From the NCBI RefSeq assembly GCF_900230215.1, contig NZ_LT907982.1, positions 4,263,568 to 4,327,567 on the forward strand: 64,000 nucleotides of DNA. The letters run 5' to 3'. Both the position numbers and the translations under genes were made by a program. Position 1 is the stretch's first letter. The number at the start of each line of letters is the position of its first letter. The notes under the pieces are model-generated. The model saw only the letters and a program-made list of their open reading frames with translations. It was not told the origin of the DNA and did not search any database. The DNA is from Jatrophihabitans sp. GAS493. GTDB lineage: Bacteria > Actinomycetota > Actinomycetes > Mycobacteriales > Jatrophihabitantaceae. Below, piece after piece: positions 25,285 to 33,362 of this stretch.

Positions 25285-26793
25285 GTGTTCTTCCCACTCA
25301 CCGTCCGCGACTTCATAGACCGCGCCGAACTGGTCTACCCCGACCGCATCGGCCTCATCGACGAGCCTGACCAGCCCGCGGCCAGCCTCGGGGCCCTCAC
25401 TTACCGCGAAGTGGCCCGCCGAGCCCGCGCCCAGGCGGCCCAGCTGGATCGTCTGGGCGTACCGGTCGGTGGCCGGGTCGCGGTCATCTCGCAGAACTCG
25501 GCCCGGCTCTTCACCTCATTCTTCGGCGTCTGCGGCTGGGGTCGAATCCTGGTGCCGATCAACTTCCGTCTCGCGCCGGCCGAGATCCGCTACATCGTCG
25601 AGCACAGCGGAGCCGACGTCGTCTACGCCGATCCGGCCCTCAAGGACGTGCTGGACTCCCTCGACGTCACCCACAAATTCGTCCTCGGCGAAGACGACGA
25701 CCTCTACGACTTCGACGCGCAGCCGCAGGATTGGGCCACCCCGGATGAGGGTGCCACCGCCACCATCAACTACACCTCCGGCACCACCGCCCGTCCCAAG
25801 GGCGTCCAGTTGACCCACCGTAACCTCTGGCTCAACGCGACGGTCTTCGGGCTGCACACCGGCATCAGCGACCGAGACGTGCTGCTGCACACGCTGCCGA
25901 TGTTCCACTGCAACGGTTGGGGCATGCCCTACGGCGTGACCGGCGTCGGTGGTCAGCACATCGTGCTTAGGCAGGTAGACGGTGCCGAGATCCTGCGCCG
26001 GGTCGAGACGCATGGGGTAACGCTGATGTGCGCGGCACCGGCCGTCGTCAACGCGGCGCTGGACGCCGCCGGCAGCTGGGACGGCCCGATCCCCGGACGG
26101 GACCGGGTGCGGATCGTGGTCGCCGGCGCCCCACCGCCGACCCGCACCATCGAACGCGTCCTCAGCGATCTCGGCTGGGAGTTCATCCAGATCTACGGCC
26201 TCACCGAGACGGCGCCGCTACTCACCATCAACCGCCAGCGGGCCGAGTTCGACGATCTCGACGCCCACGGCCGGGCCCGCCGGCTGGTGCGGGCCGGAGC
26301 GCCGGCTCTGGGGGTGCGGGTCAAGGTCGACGACGAGGGTGAGGTGCTCGCACAGTCCAACCACAACCTGGACGGCTACTGGGAGCAGCCCGAGGCGACG
26401 GCCGAGGCGCTGGCCGGCAACTGGTTCCACACCGGCGACGGCGGATACATCGACGAGGATTCGTACCTGGTGATCTCTGACCGCAAGAAGGACGTGATCA
26501 TCACCGGCGGTGAGAACGTCTCCTCGATCGAGGTCGAAGATGTCCTGAATTCGCATCCGGCGGTCCGCGAGGTGGCCGTCGTCGGCCTGCCGGACGAGCG
26601 CTGGGGCGAACTGGTGACGGCCCTGGTGATCACCGACGGCAGTGACGTCAGCGCCGAGGAGGTCATCGCGCATTGCCGTGCCTCGCTGGCCGGCTTCAAG
26701 TGCCCGAAGCGCGTCGACTTCGTCACCGAACTACCCAGGACGGCCACCGGCAAGCTTCAGAAGTTCAAGCTGCGCCAGCAGTACGGCGGCTGA
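25285..26793 (+). CDS. Acyl-CoA synthetase (AMP-forming, ANL superfamily)
   Basis: A 502-residue ANL enzyme that activates a carboxylic acid as acyl-AMP and then acyl-CoA. The phosphate loop YTSGTTARPKGVQLTHRN, the motif YGLTETAP, the hinge region (GDGGYIDEDSYLVISDRKKD), IITGGENVSSIEVE and the catalytic lysine in LPRTATGKLQKFKL are all present. GTG 25285 is the start, with AAAGGA upstream. The acid substrate cannot be read from the sequence; it resembles medium/long-chain fatty-acid ligases. A decayed phosphatase gene begins 4 bp after its stop. Confidence 0.88.
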   Translation: MFFPLTVRDFIDRAELVYPDRIGLIDEPDQPAASLGALTYREVARRARAQAAQLDRLGVPVGGRVAVISQNSARLFTSFFGVCGWGRILVPINFRLAPAEIRYIVEHSGADVVYADPALKDVLDSLDVTHKFVLGEDDDLYDFDAQPQDWATPDEGATATINYTSGTTARPKGVQLTHRNLWLNATVFGLHTGISDRDVLLHTLPMFHCNGWGMPYGVTGVGGQHIVLRQVDGAEILRRVETHGVTLMCAAPAVVNAALDAAGSWDGPIPGRDRVRIVVAGAPPPTRTIERVLSDLGWEFIQIYGLTETAPLLTINRQRAEFDDLDAHGRARRLVRAGAPALGVRVKVDDEGEVLAQSNHNLDGYWEQPEATAEALAGNWFHTGDGGYIDEDSYLVISDRKKDVIITGGENVSSIEVEDVLNSHPAVREVAVVGLPDERWGELVTALVITDGSDVSAEEVIAHCRASLAGFKCPKRVDFVTELPRTATGKLQKFKLRQQYGG

Positions 26794-26797
26794 CCCG

Positions 26798-27439
26798 GTG
26801 GCGCAGGAGCAGTTACTCGCATCCTGGCTGGATACCCCGACGCGCCAGGCGATCGTGACATTCATCGCCGACATCACCACCACCGGCGACACCTTCGTGC
26901 CGGAGCCGGAGCGGGTGGCCGTCTTCGACAACCACGGCACGCTCTGGACCGAGAAGCCGATCCCGATCCAGCTCGACTTCACCTAGGCCCGGATGGCCGA
27001 ACAGGCCAAGGCCGACCCGACGCTGGCCCAGCGTCAGCCCTACCAGGCCGCGGTCGCGCATGACCTGCATTGGCTGGGCGCGGCGATGGTCAAGCACTAC
27101 CGGGGCGACGACGCCGACCTCAAGCTGCTGATGGGGGCGGTGGAGTCGGCCTTCGTCGGCATGAGCATCGACGACTTCACCGCCGAGGTGGGCAACTGGC
27201 TGGCCACCTCGACGCATCCGGTGTTGAGACGCCCCTATCTGAACTCCAACGGTGACGTGCAGATGCTTCGCTTCGCCCGTTCCCACGACCGGGCCGGGCT
27301 GCGACTGCTCGTCGATCACGACGACGCCGACCGGGAGTTCGCGTACCCCGACGGGGCCGAGGAAGCGATGAATCGGGCCACCGAACGCGGCTGGACGGTG
27401 GTAAGCATGAAGAGCGACTGGAGTCGCATCTTCAACTAG
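26798..27439 (+). pseudogene. Decayed HAD-family phosphatase (nonsense codon, core deletion)
   Basis: The frame from GTG 26798 reads a HAD phosphatase start (PERVAVFDNHGTLWTEKPIP) but stops at TAG 26984-26986. It then continues in the same frame (MAEQAKADPTLAQRQP onward) to 27439. In intact relatives the nucleophile motif reads FDNDGTLW; here the second aspartate is His. The text jumps from RRPYL straight to NSNGDVQML, so the family's central segment with motif II/III (roughly 100 residues in my memory of the family) is missing, while the C-terminal end (GWTVVSMKSDW) is intact. Three independent lesions point to a true pseudogene. Confidence 0.8.
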
Positions 27440-27548
27440 CTGAGAACGCAATTGTTGACATAGCTGAAATATTCACCGATCCCAGGCAACGTCAACGATC
27501 ACATTCACACGCTTAGATCACAGGTTCTCGTATCAGGAGGTTGGCTCG

Positions 27549-28397
27549 ATGACAGTGGTACGCGCAGCGATCACCCAGGTCGCCTGGACGGGTGAGAAGC
27601 AGTCCATGATCGATCGTCACGAGGAGCTCGCCCGCGAGGCGAGCCGCCAGGGCGCCGGCATCATCGGGTTCCAGGAACTGTTCTACGGCCCCTACTTCGG
27701 GGCCACCCAGGACCCCAAGTACTACCGCTACGTCGAATCGATACCCGGCCCCACGGTCGAGCGGTTCCAGGCCCTGGCCGCCGAACTGCACCTGGTGATC
27801 GTGTTGCCGATCTATGAGGTCGAGAACGAAGGCGAGTACTACAACACCGCCGCGGTCATCGATGCCGACGGGACGCTGCTGGGCAAGTACCGCAAGCACC
27901 ACATCCCCAATCTCCCGGCATTCTGGGAGAAGTTCTACTTCCGCCCCGGCAACCTGGGGTATCCGGTGTTCCATACGGCGGTCGGGCGGGTCGGCGTCTA
28001 CATCTGCTACGACCGGCACTTTCCGGAGGGTTGGCGCGAACTCGGGCTGAACAACGCCCAGATCGTCTTCAACCCATCGGCCACCAAGCCGGGCCTCTCC
28101 AACCGGCTGTGGGAACTCGAACAGCCGGCGGCCGCGGTGGCCAACCAGTACTTCATCGCCGCCAACAACCGCATCGGCCAGGAGATCGACGAGTTCGGCC
28201 CCGACGCCCCGCATTTCTATGGTTCCTCCTACTTCGTCGATCCGCGGGGCAACTACGTCGGCGACGTCGCCTCGCAGGACAAGGAGGAACTCGTGATCCG
28301 CGACCTCGACCTCGACGAGATCACCCAGGTGCGGCAGGACTGGCAGTTCTATCGCGACCGCCGTCCCGAGAGCTACCAGAAGATCACCGCCCCGTAG
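27549..28397 (+). CDS. N-carbamoyl-beta-alanine amidohydrolase-like nitrilase
   Basis: A 282-residue carbon-nitrogen hydrolase with the Glu-Lys-Cys triad: Glu43 (GFQELFYGPYF), Lys116 (KYRKHHIP) and Cys153 (YICYDRHFPE). The surrounding sequence (NPSATKPGLSNRLWELEQPA) matches beta-ureidopropionases, which hydrolyse N-carbamoyl-beta-alanine to beta-alanine, CO2 and ammonia. AGGAGG lies about 8 nt before the ATG. The dihydropyrimidinase gene follows 12 bp downstream and would supply its substrate. Confidence 0.88.
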   Translation: MTVVRAAITQVAWTGEKQSMIDRHEELAREASRQGAGIIGFQELFYGPYFGATQDPKYYRYVESIPGPTVERFQALAAELHLVIVLPIYEVENEGEYYNTAAVIDADGTLLGKYRKHHIPNLPAFWEKFYFRPGNLGYPVFHTAVGRVGVYICYDRHFPEGWRELGLNNAQIVFNPSATKPGLSNRLWELEQPAAAVANQYFIAANNRIGQEIDEFGPDAPHFYGSSYFVDPRGNYVGDVASQDKEELVIRDLDLDEITQVRQDWQFYRDRRPESYQKITAP

Positions 28398-28409
28398 GAG
28401 GACGACCCC

Positions 28410-29846
28410 ATGACGACAACGTTCATCCACGGCGGCACGGTCGTCTCCAGCACCGGCTCCCAGCCACTGGACGTCCTCATCGACGGTGAGACGATCGTGG
28501 CGGTTCTGCAGCCCGGCTCGACCACGCTCGGCGGCGATCTCAAAGCAAGCGCCGACGCCACCATCGACGCCACCGGCAGGTACGTGATCCCCGGCGGCGT
28601 CGACGGCCACACCCACATGCAGATGCCCTTCGGCGGCACCGAAGCATCGGACACCTTCGCCACCGGCACGGCGGCCGCGGCCTGGGGCGGAACCACCTCG
28701 ATCGTCGACTTCGTCGTCCAGACGCCCGGCGAGCGACTGCAGGACACGCTCGCCGCCTGGCACGGCAAGGCGGCCGGGGAGTGTGCCATCGACTACGGCT
28801 TCCACCAGATCATCGGCGGGGTCGACGAAGACGCGCTCAAGGCGATGACCGAACTCATCGACGAGGGCGTCACCAGCTTCAAGCTCTTCATGGCTTACCC
28901 CGGCGTCTTCTACTCCACCGACGGGCAGATCCTGCGAGCCATGCAGACGGCGGCCGAGACCGGCTCGCTGCTGATGATGCACGCCGAGAACGGCATCGCC
29001 ATCGATGTGCTGGTCGCCCAGGCCCTGGCCCGGGGCGACACCGCCCCTTATTTTCACGGCACATCCCGGGCCTGGCAGCTCGAGGAGGAGGCGACGCACC
29101 GCGCGATCATGCTGGCCAACGTCACCGGCGCACCGCTCTACGTCGTGCACGTATCGGCCAAGCAGGCGCTGGAGCAGATCGCCACCGCCCGCGGCCGTGG
29201 CCAGAACGTCTTCGCCGAGACCTGCCCGCAGTACCTCTACCTCTCGCTGGAGGAGCAGTTGGGCGCGCAGGGCAGCGAGTGGGGGGCCTTCGAAGGGGCG
29301 AAATGGGTCTGCTCGACACCGCTGCGGTCACGGGCCGAGGGGCATCAGGACGAGCTCTGGCGCTACATCCGCACCGGAGACGTGACGACGGTCAGCACCG
29401 ACCACTGCCCGTTCTGCATGAAGGGGCAGAAGGACATGGGGATCGGCAACTTCGCCAAGATCCCCAACGGCATCGGCTCAGTCGAGCACCGGATGGATCT
29501 CATGTTCCAGGGCGTCAAGTCGGGCGAGATCTCGCTGGAGCGCTGGGTGGACGTCTGCTGCACGACCCCGGCCCGCATGTTCGGCATGTATCCACGCAAG
29601 GGCATCATCTCCCCCGGCGCCGACGCCGACGTGGTGATCTACGACCCGAACGGGCACACCAGCATCGGCGTCGGGAAGACCCACCACATGAACATGGACT
29701 ACTCGGCCTACGAGGGATTCGAGATCGACGGGCACGTCGACACGGTGCTCTCGCGCGGCTCGGTGGTGATCTCCGAGGGCACCTTCCACGGACGGGCCGG
29801 CCATGGGCAGTTCATCAGGCGTGGCCTGTCTCAGAACCTGATCTGA
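28410..29846 (+). CDS. hydA: Dihydropyrimidinase / hydantoinase
   Basis: A 478-residue metal-dependent cyclic amidohydrolase that opens dihydrouracil, dihydrothymine or hydantoins. Metal ligands are His67 and His69 (GVDGHTHMQ), carboxylated Lys158 (TSFKLFMAYPG), His191 (LLMMHAEN), His247 (LYVVHVSA) and an Asp in VSTDHCPFC. A strong AGGAGG precedes the ATG. It sits between the ureidopropionase-like gene and an F420-type oxidoreductase, forming a pyrimidine/hydantoin-degrading operon that lacks an obvious dihydropyrimidine dehydrogenase in this window. Confidence 0.92.
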   Translation: MTTTFIHGGTVVSSTGSQPLDVLIDGETIVAVLQPGSTTLGGDLKASADATIDATGRYVIPGGVDGHTHMQMPFGGTEASDTFATGTAAAAWGGTTSIVDFVVQTPGERLQDTLAAWHGKAAGECAIDYGFHQIIGGVDEDALKAMTELIDEGVTSFKLFMAYPGVFYSTDGQILRAMQTAAETGSLLMMHAENGIAIDVLVAQALARGDTAPYFHGTSRAWQLEEEATHRAIMLANVTGAPLYVVHVSAKQALEQIATARGRGQNVFAETCPQYLYLSLEEQLGAQGSEWGAFEGAKWVCSTPLRSRAEGHQDELWRYIRTGDVTTVSTDHCPFCMKGQKDMGIGNFAKIPNGIGSVEHRMDLMFQGVKSGEISLERWVDVCCTTPARMFGMYPRKGIISPGADADVVIYDPNGHTSIGVGKTHHMNMDYSAYEGFEIDGHVDTVLSRGSVVISEGTFHGRAGHGQFIRRGLSQNLI

Positions 29847-29859
29847 AGGGATTTCACAG

Positions 29860-30897
29860 ATGGACTTCGGGGTAGTTCTGCAGTGCAATCCACCCGCCTC
29901 CAAGGTCGTCGACCTGGCCCGGCAGGCCGAGAACGAGGGGTTCACCCACGTCTGGACCTTCGACTCGCACCTGCTCTGGCAGGAGCCGTACGTCATCTAC
30001 AGCCAGATCCTCAATGAAACCCGGAAGGTTCTGGTCGGCCCGATGGTCACCAATCCGGCCACCCGGGACTGGACGGTGACCGCCTCCACCTACGCCACCC
30101 TCAATGACATGTACGGCAACCGCACCATCTGCGGCATCGGGCGGGGCGACTCGGCGGTACGCACCCTCAACGGCAAGCCGTCGAACCTGAAGACACTGCG
30201 CGAGGCGGTGCACGTCATCCGCGAACTGGCCAACGGGCGGACGGCCGAGATCGGCGGCACCACCATTCGCTTCCCCTGGGGTAGCGCGTCCCGGCTGGAC
30301 GTCTGGGTCGCCGCCTACGGGCCGATGGCCCTGGACCTGGCCGGTGAGATCGGTGACGGCTTCATCCTGCAACTCGGTGACACCGACATCGCGGCGTGGA
30401 TGATCGCCCGGGTACGGGCCTCGGCCGAGCGGGCCGGTCGTGATCCGCTGTCGGTGAAGTTCTGCGTCGCCGCGCCGGCCTACGTCACGGCCGGCGACTC
30501 CGAAGCAGAACTGGCGCACGCCCGCGAGCAGTGCCGCTGGTTCGGCGGGATGGTCGGCAATCACGTCGCCGATATCGTCGCAAAATACGGCGAGTCCGGC
30601 GACGTGCCCGAGGCTCTGACCGCCTACATCGCCGGCCGAGAGGGCTACGACTACAACGAGCACGGGCGAGCCGGCAACACGCACACCCAGTTCGTCCCGG
30701 ACGAGATCGTCGACCGTTTCTGCGTCCTCGGACCGCCGGAGGTCCACATCCAGCGGATGCGTGAACTGGAGGCACTCGGCGCCGACCAGTTCGCCGTCTA
30801 CCTGCAGCACGACGCCAAGGCGGCGACCCTGGAGGCCTACGGCGAGACGATCATCCCGGCACTGAAGCACTCCGCTCTGGCCACCGGCGCCATATAG
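29860..30897 (+). CDS. F420-type luciferase-like oxidoreductase (TIGR03842-like)
   Basis: A 345-residue TIM-barrel flavin/F420 oxidoreductase. It opens MDFGVVLQCNPPASKVVDLA and has GFTHVWTFDSHLLWQEPY, GPMVTNPATRDW and ICGIGRGDSAVRTL. This fits the group I remember as TIGR03842 (CPS_4043 family), which often sits beside dihydropyrimidinase genes. The substrate is unknown. Its place 13 bp after hydA suggests it acts on a pyrimidine or hydantoin, perhaps in place of the missing dehydrogenase; that is inference. Confidence 0.82.
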   Translation: MDFGVVLQCNPPASKVVDLARQAENEGFTHVWTFDSHLLWQEPYVIYSQILNETRKVLVGPMVTNPATRDWTVTASTYATLNDMYGNRTICGIGRGDSAVRTLNGKPSNLKTLREAVHVIRELANGRTAEIGGTTIRFPWGSASRLDVWVAAYGPMALDLAGEIGDGFILQLGDTDIAAWMIARVRASAERAGRDPLSVKFCVAAPAYVTAGDSEAELAHAREQCRWFGGMVGNHVADIVAKYGESGDVPEALTAYIAGREGYDYNEHGRAGNTHTQFVPDEIVDRFCVLGPPEVHIQRMRELEALGADQFAVYLQHDAKAATLEAYGETIIPALKHSALATGAI

Positions 30898-30946
30898 GTG
30901 AATGGCGCGGACCGGGTCGCCCTTTGGCGATATTCGAATGCGGGCG

Positions 30947-30958
30947 GTAATCGATTAC
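30947..30958. promoter_or_regulatory. Perfect palindrome upstream of azoR
   Basis: GTAATCGATTAC is a perfect 12-bp palindrome in the AT-richer 204-bp gap before azoR. A second 8-bp palindrome, ATTCGAAT, lies at 30932-30939. Either could bind a dimeric regulator of the azoR-MFS pair; no regulator gene is adjacent. Confidence 0.35.
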
Positions 30959-31101
30959 TAACTGAATGGTGGCAATAGCGGATCGGCGTGCCTATCGCGG
31001 CAAATTTCTCGTAGTGCGCAGTTTCGCGTTAACCGGAGTCTGGTTCAATGCACGCCATAAGCGGCCATTCGCCTTATCGCCCCTTTCGAACCGGAGCTCA
31101 C

Positions 31102-31752
31102 ATGAAGCTGCTGCATATCGTCGCGTCGCCGCGCGGCGAGAAGTCCACCTCGGTCCAGGTCGCCGACGCCTTTCTGGAGGGCCTGCAGGAACGCGGTGAC
31201 GTAGAGGTGGAGGTCATAGACCTGTACAACCAGGAGCTCCCAGCGGTGGCCGGAGACAACATCGAAGTCAAGTACACGCTCATGGTCGGGCAGCCGATCG
31301 ACCGCGCGCATCTCGAGTCATGGCGCCAAATCGAGGCGCTGATCCAGCATTTCCTCTCGGCCGACGCCTACCTGATTTCCGTGCCGATGTGGAACCTCGG
31401 CATTCCGTACGCGCTGAAGTACTACATCGACTGCATTGTGCAGCCGGGCTATGCATTCCGATACGACGATGTCGGCCAGCTGGTGCCCCTTGTACTGGGC
31501 AAGAAGATGCTCTGCATAACCTCACGCGGCGGTGACTACTCGCCCGGCGGGCATCTGAACGCCTTCGATTTCCAGGAACCCTATCTGCGGGCGATCTTCG
31601 GGCTCATTGGGATCACTGACCTCACCTTCATAACGGCCGAGGGCATGGACATGCCACCGACCCGCCCCGGCAACCTCGCCGCAGCTCTGGAGGCCGCCCG
31701 CACGCTGGCCGCCGGCGACAGCTGGCTCCCGCCACTCGCCGCGAGCGTCTAG
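31102..31752 (+). CDS. azoR: FMN-dependent NADH-azoreductase
   Basis: A 216-residue flavodoxin-fold quinone/azo reductase. The start at ATG 31102 (MKLLHIVASPRGEKS) is preferred because it gives the normal family N-terminus and is preceded by GGAG; an in-frame ATG 54 bp upstream adds non-homologous residues. FMN-binding SPRGEKSTS and the substrate/flavin loop VPMWNLGIPYALKYYID are clear. The enzyme reduces quinones and azo compounds with two electrons, lowering redox and electrophile stress. An MFS exporter follows, consistent with a detoxification unit. Confidence 0.88.
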   Translation: MKLLHIVASPRGEKSTSVQVADAFLEGLQERGDVEVEVIDLYNQELPAVAGDNIEVKYTLMVGQPIDRAHLESWRQIEALIQHFLSADAYLISVPMWNLGIPYALKYYIDCIVQPGYAFRYDDVGQLVPLVLGKKMLCITSRGGDYSPGGHLNAFDFQEPYLRAIFGLIGITDLTFITAEGMDMPPTRPGNLAAALEAARTLAAGDSWLPPLAASV

Positions 31753-31815
31753 TAAAGCGCCCGCTGGCCGTGGCAGATAATGGTCGCCGGAACCCAATCG
31801 ATAGGGGACAACTCG

Positions 31816-33321
31816 ATGTCTACTCGTGAGTCGGTTGGTACCAGTCGAGGGCTGGCACTCACCGCGATGATCTTCGCGGTCGCGATGACCTTCATCGACC
31901 AGACCATCGTCTCGGTTGCCGCGCCGAGCATCCAGAGCGAACTGGGGCTGACCAGCACCGGCATCCAGTGGGCCATCAACGCCTACCTGCTCGCCCTGGC
32001 CGCGTTCTTCGCCTACGGCGGACGGCTGGCCGACACGATGGGGCATCGCCGGATGGTCACCTTCGGGATCGTCGTCTTCACCGCCGCCTCGGCGCTCTGC
32101 GGGCTGACCCCGACCGGCGGTCTGGCCGAGTCCTGGCTGGTGACGTTCCGCGCGGTCCAGGGTTTCGGCGGTGCCCTGATGTATCCGGCCGCGCTGGCGA
32201 TCGTCATCAACGCCTATGAACTCAAGGAGCGCGGCAAGGCGCTGGCCCTCTTCTTCGGGATCGCCGGAGGCCTCACCGCAGTCGGTCCGGCGCTCGGCGG
32301 CTACCTGACCCTCTGGACCTGGCGGGCGATCTTCTGGGTCAACATCCCGGTGGCGATCATCGCGCTGGTCCTGGTTGTGATCGCCAAGCCGGCGAACGAA
32401 CGCCGCCCTGCTCCGATGGACTATCGGGGCCTGGCCCTCATCGTCCCCGGGGTCGCGCTGAGCGTCTTCGGCTTCCAGCAGGCTGCGCAGTGGGGCTGGA
32501 GCAACCCGCTTACCGCGCTCTGCATCCTGGCCGGGGTGGTGCTGCTCGTCATCTTCGTGCGGGTCGAGCGGCACACGACCTCACCCCTCATGGACGTGAC
32601 CATCTTCCGCGATCGGATCTTCCTGGCCCAGAACGTGATCCTGGCCGTCGCGATGATGGTCTTCGTCCCGATCTTCTTCTTCGCCAGCGAATACTCCCAG
32701 ATCGCCCTGCGCTTCGAGGCATCGAAAGCGAGCCTGACTCTGCTGTACTTCTTCATCGGCTTCGTCGTCGCCGCTCAGATCGGCGGACGGATGCTCGACC
32801 GACGCGGCGCGAGGCGGCCGATCGTCCTCGGCTGCGCGTTGGCCTGTGTCGGACTCGTGCTCTGGGCCGGGCGGGTGACGACGCTGCAGATGGGGCAGCA
32901 GATCTGGTGCATCGTGCTGGCCGGCGCCGGGATGGGGCTGATGCTCGGACAGTCCAACACCGATGCCCTCAACCAGGCGCCGAGCACCTCCTACGGCGAG
33001 GCGACCGGGATAACGCAGACGGTGCGCAACTACGGGGCAAGCCTGGGACTGGCCATCCTCGGCACGATCCAGGTGAGCGTGTTCCAGGCCCAGGTGGCGA
33101 CGTCGCTCATCGCCCAGGGCGTCCCGTCCGGCCGGGCGCACAGCACGGCGACCCAGATCTCCCAGCTCAACGGCGGCGGATCGGTGAAGAGTATCCCGCC
33201 CTTCATCCAGCTCGACTTCGCCGAAGCAACCCGGACCGTCCTCTACGTAATGGCCGGGATCATGGGCTTCGCCGGACTGCTGGCGCTGCGCTGGCTGCCC
33301 CGGCACCGCACTCCAGCCTGA
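31816..33321 (+). CDS. MFS drug exporter, DHA2 (EmrB/QacA) family
   Basis: About 501 residues with around 14 hydrophobic segments. Family motifs are FIDQTIVSVAAPSIQSELG in helix 1 (motif D1, acidic residue in the membrane), GRLADTMGHRRM between helices 2 and 3 (motif A) and RAVQGFGGALMYPAA (motif B/C region). The start at ATG 31816 follows AGGGGA; an upstream ATG at 31780 would add twelve residues. It likely exports lipophilic cations or antibiotics using the proton gradient, and lies 63 bp after azoR. Confidence 0.9.
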   Translation: MSTRESVGTSRGLALTAMIFAVAMTFIDQTIVSVAAPSIQSELGLTSTGIQWAINAYLLALAAFFAYGGRLADTMGHRRMVTFGIVVFTAASALCGLTPTGGLAESWLVTFRAVQGFGGALMYPAALAIVINAYELKERGKALALFFGIAGGLTAVGPALGGYLTLWTWRAIFWVNIPVAIIALVLVVIAKPANERRPAPMDYRGLALIVPGVALSVFGFQQAAQWGWSNPLTALCILAGVVLLVIFVRVERHTTSPLMDVTIFRDRIFLAQNVILAVAMMVFVPIFFFASEYSQIALRFEASKASLTLLYFFIGFVVAAQIGGRMLDRRGARRPIVLGCALACVGLVLWAGRVTTLQMGQQIWCIVLAGAGMGLMLGQSNTDALNQAPSTSYGEATGITQTVRNYGASLGLAILGTIQVSVFQAQVATSLIAQGVPSGRAHSTATQISQLNGGGSVKSIPPFIQLDFAEATRTVLYVMAGIMGFAGLLALRWLPRHRTPA

Positions 33322-33362
33322 CCGTGCAGGGTAGGCACCCCACCTCGTGCACGCTCGAACGC

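Noticed and set aside
27513-29150. A 545-codon open frame on the minus strand over the nitrilase and dihydropyrimidinase genes
   Set aside because: It is an antisense shadow of two well-recognised genes in GC-rich DNA, and its translation is low-complexity Gly/Arg/Val text without domains.
31048-31101. Earlier ATG in frame with azoR
   Set aside because: The extra residues do not look like the family and the start at 31102 has a proper ribosome site.
33323-33353. CGTGCA/TGCACG inverted repeat between convergent MFS and amine oxidase genes
   Set aside because: Only six pairs around a 19-nt loop; too weak to call a terminator.
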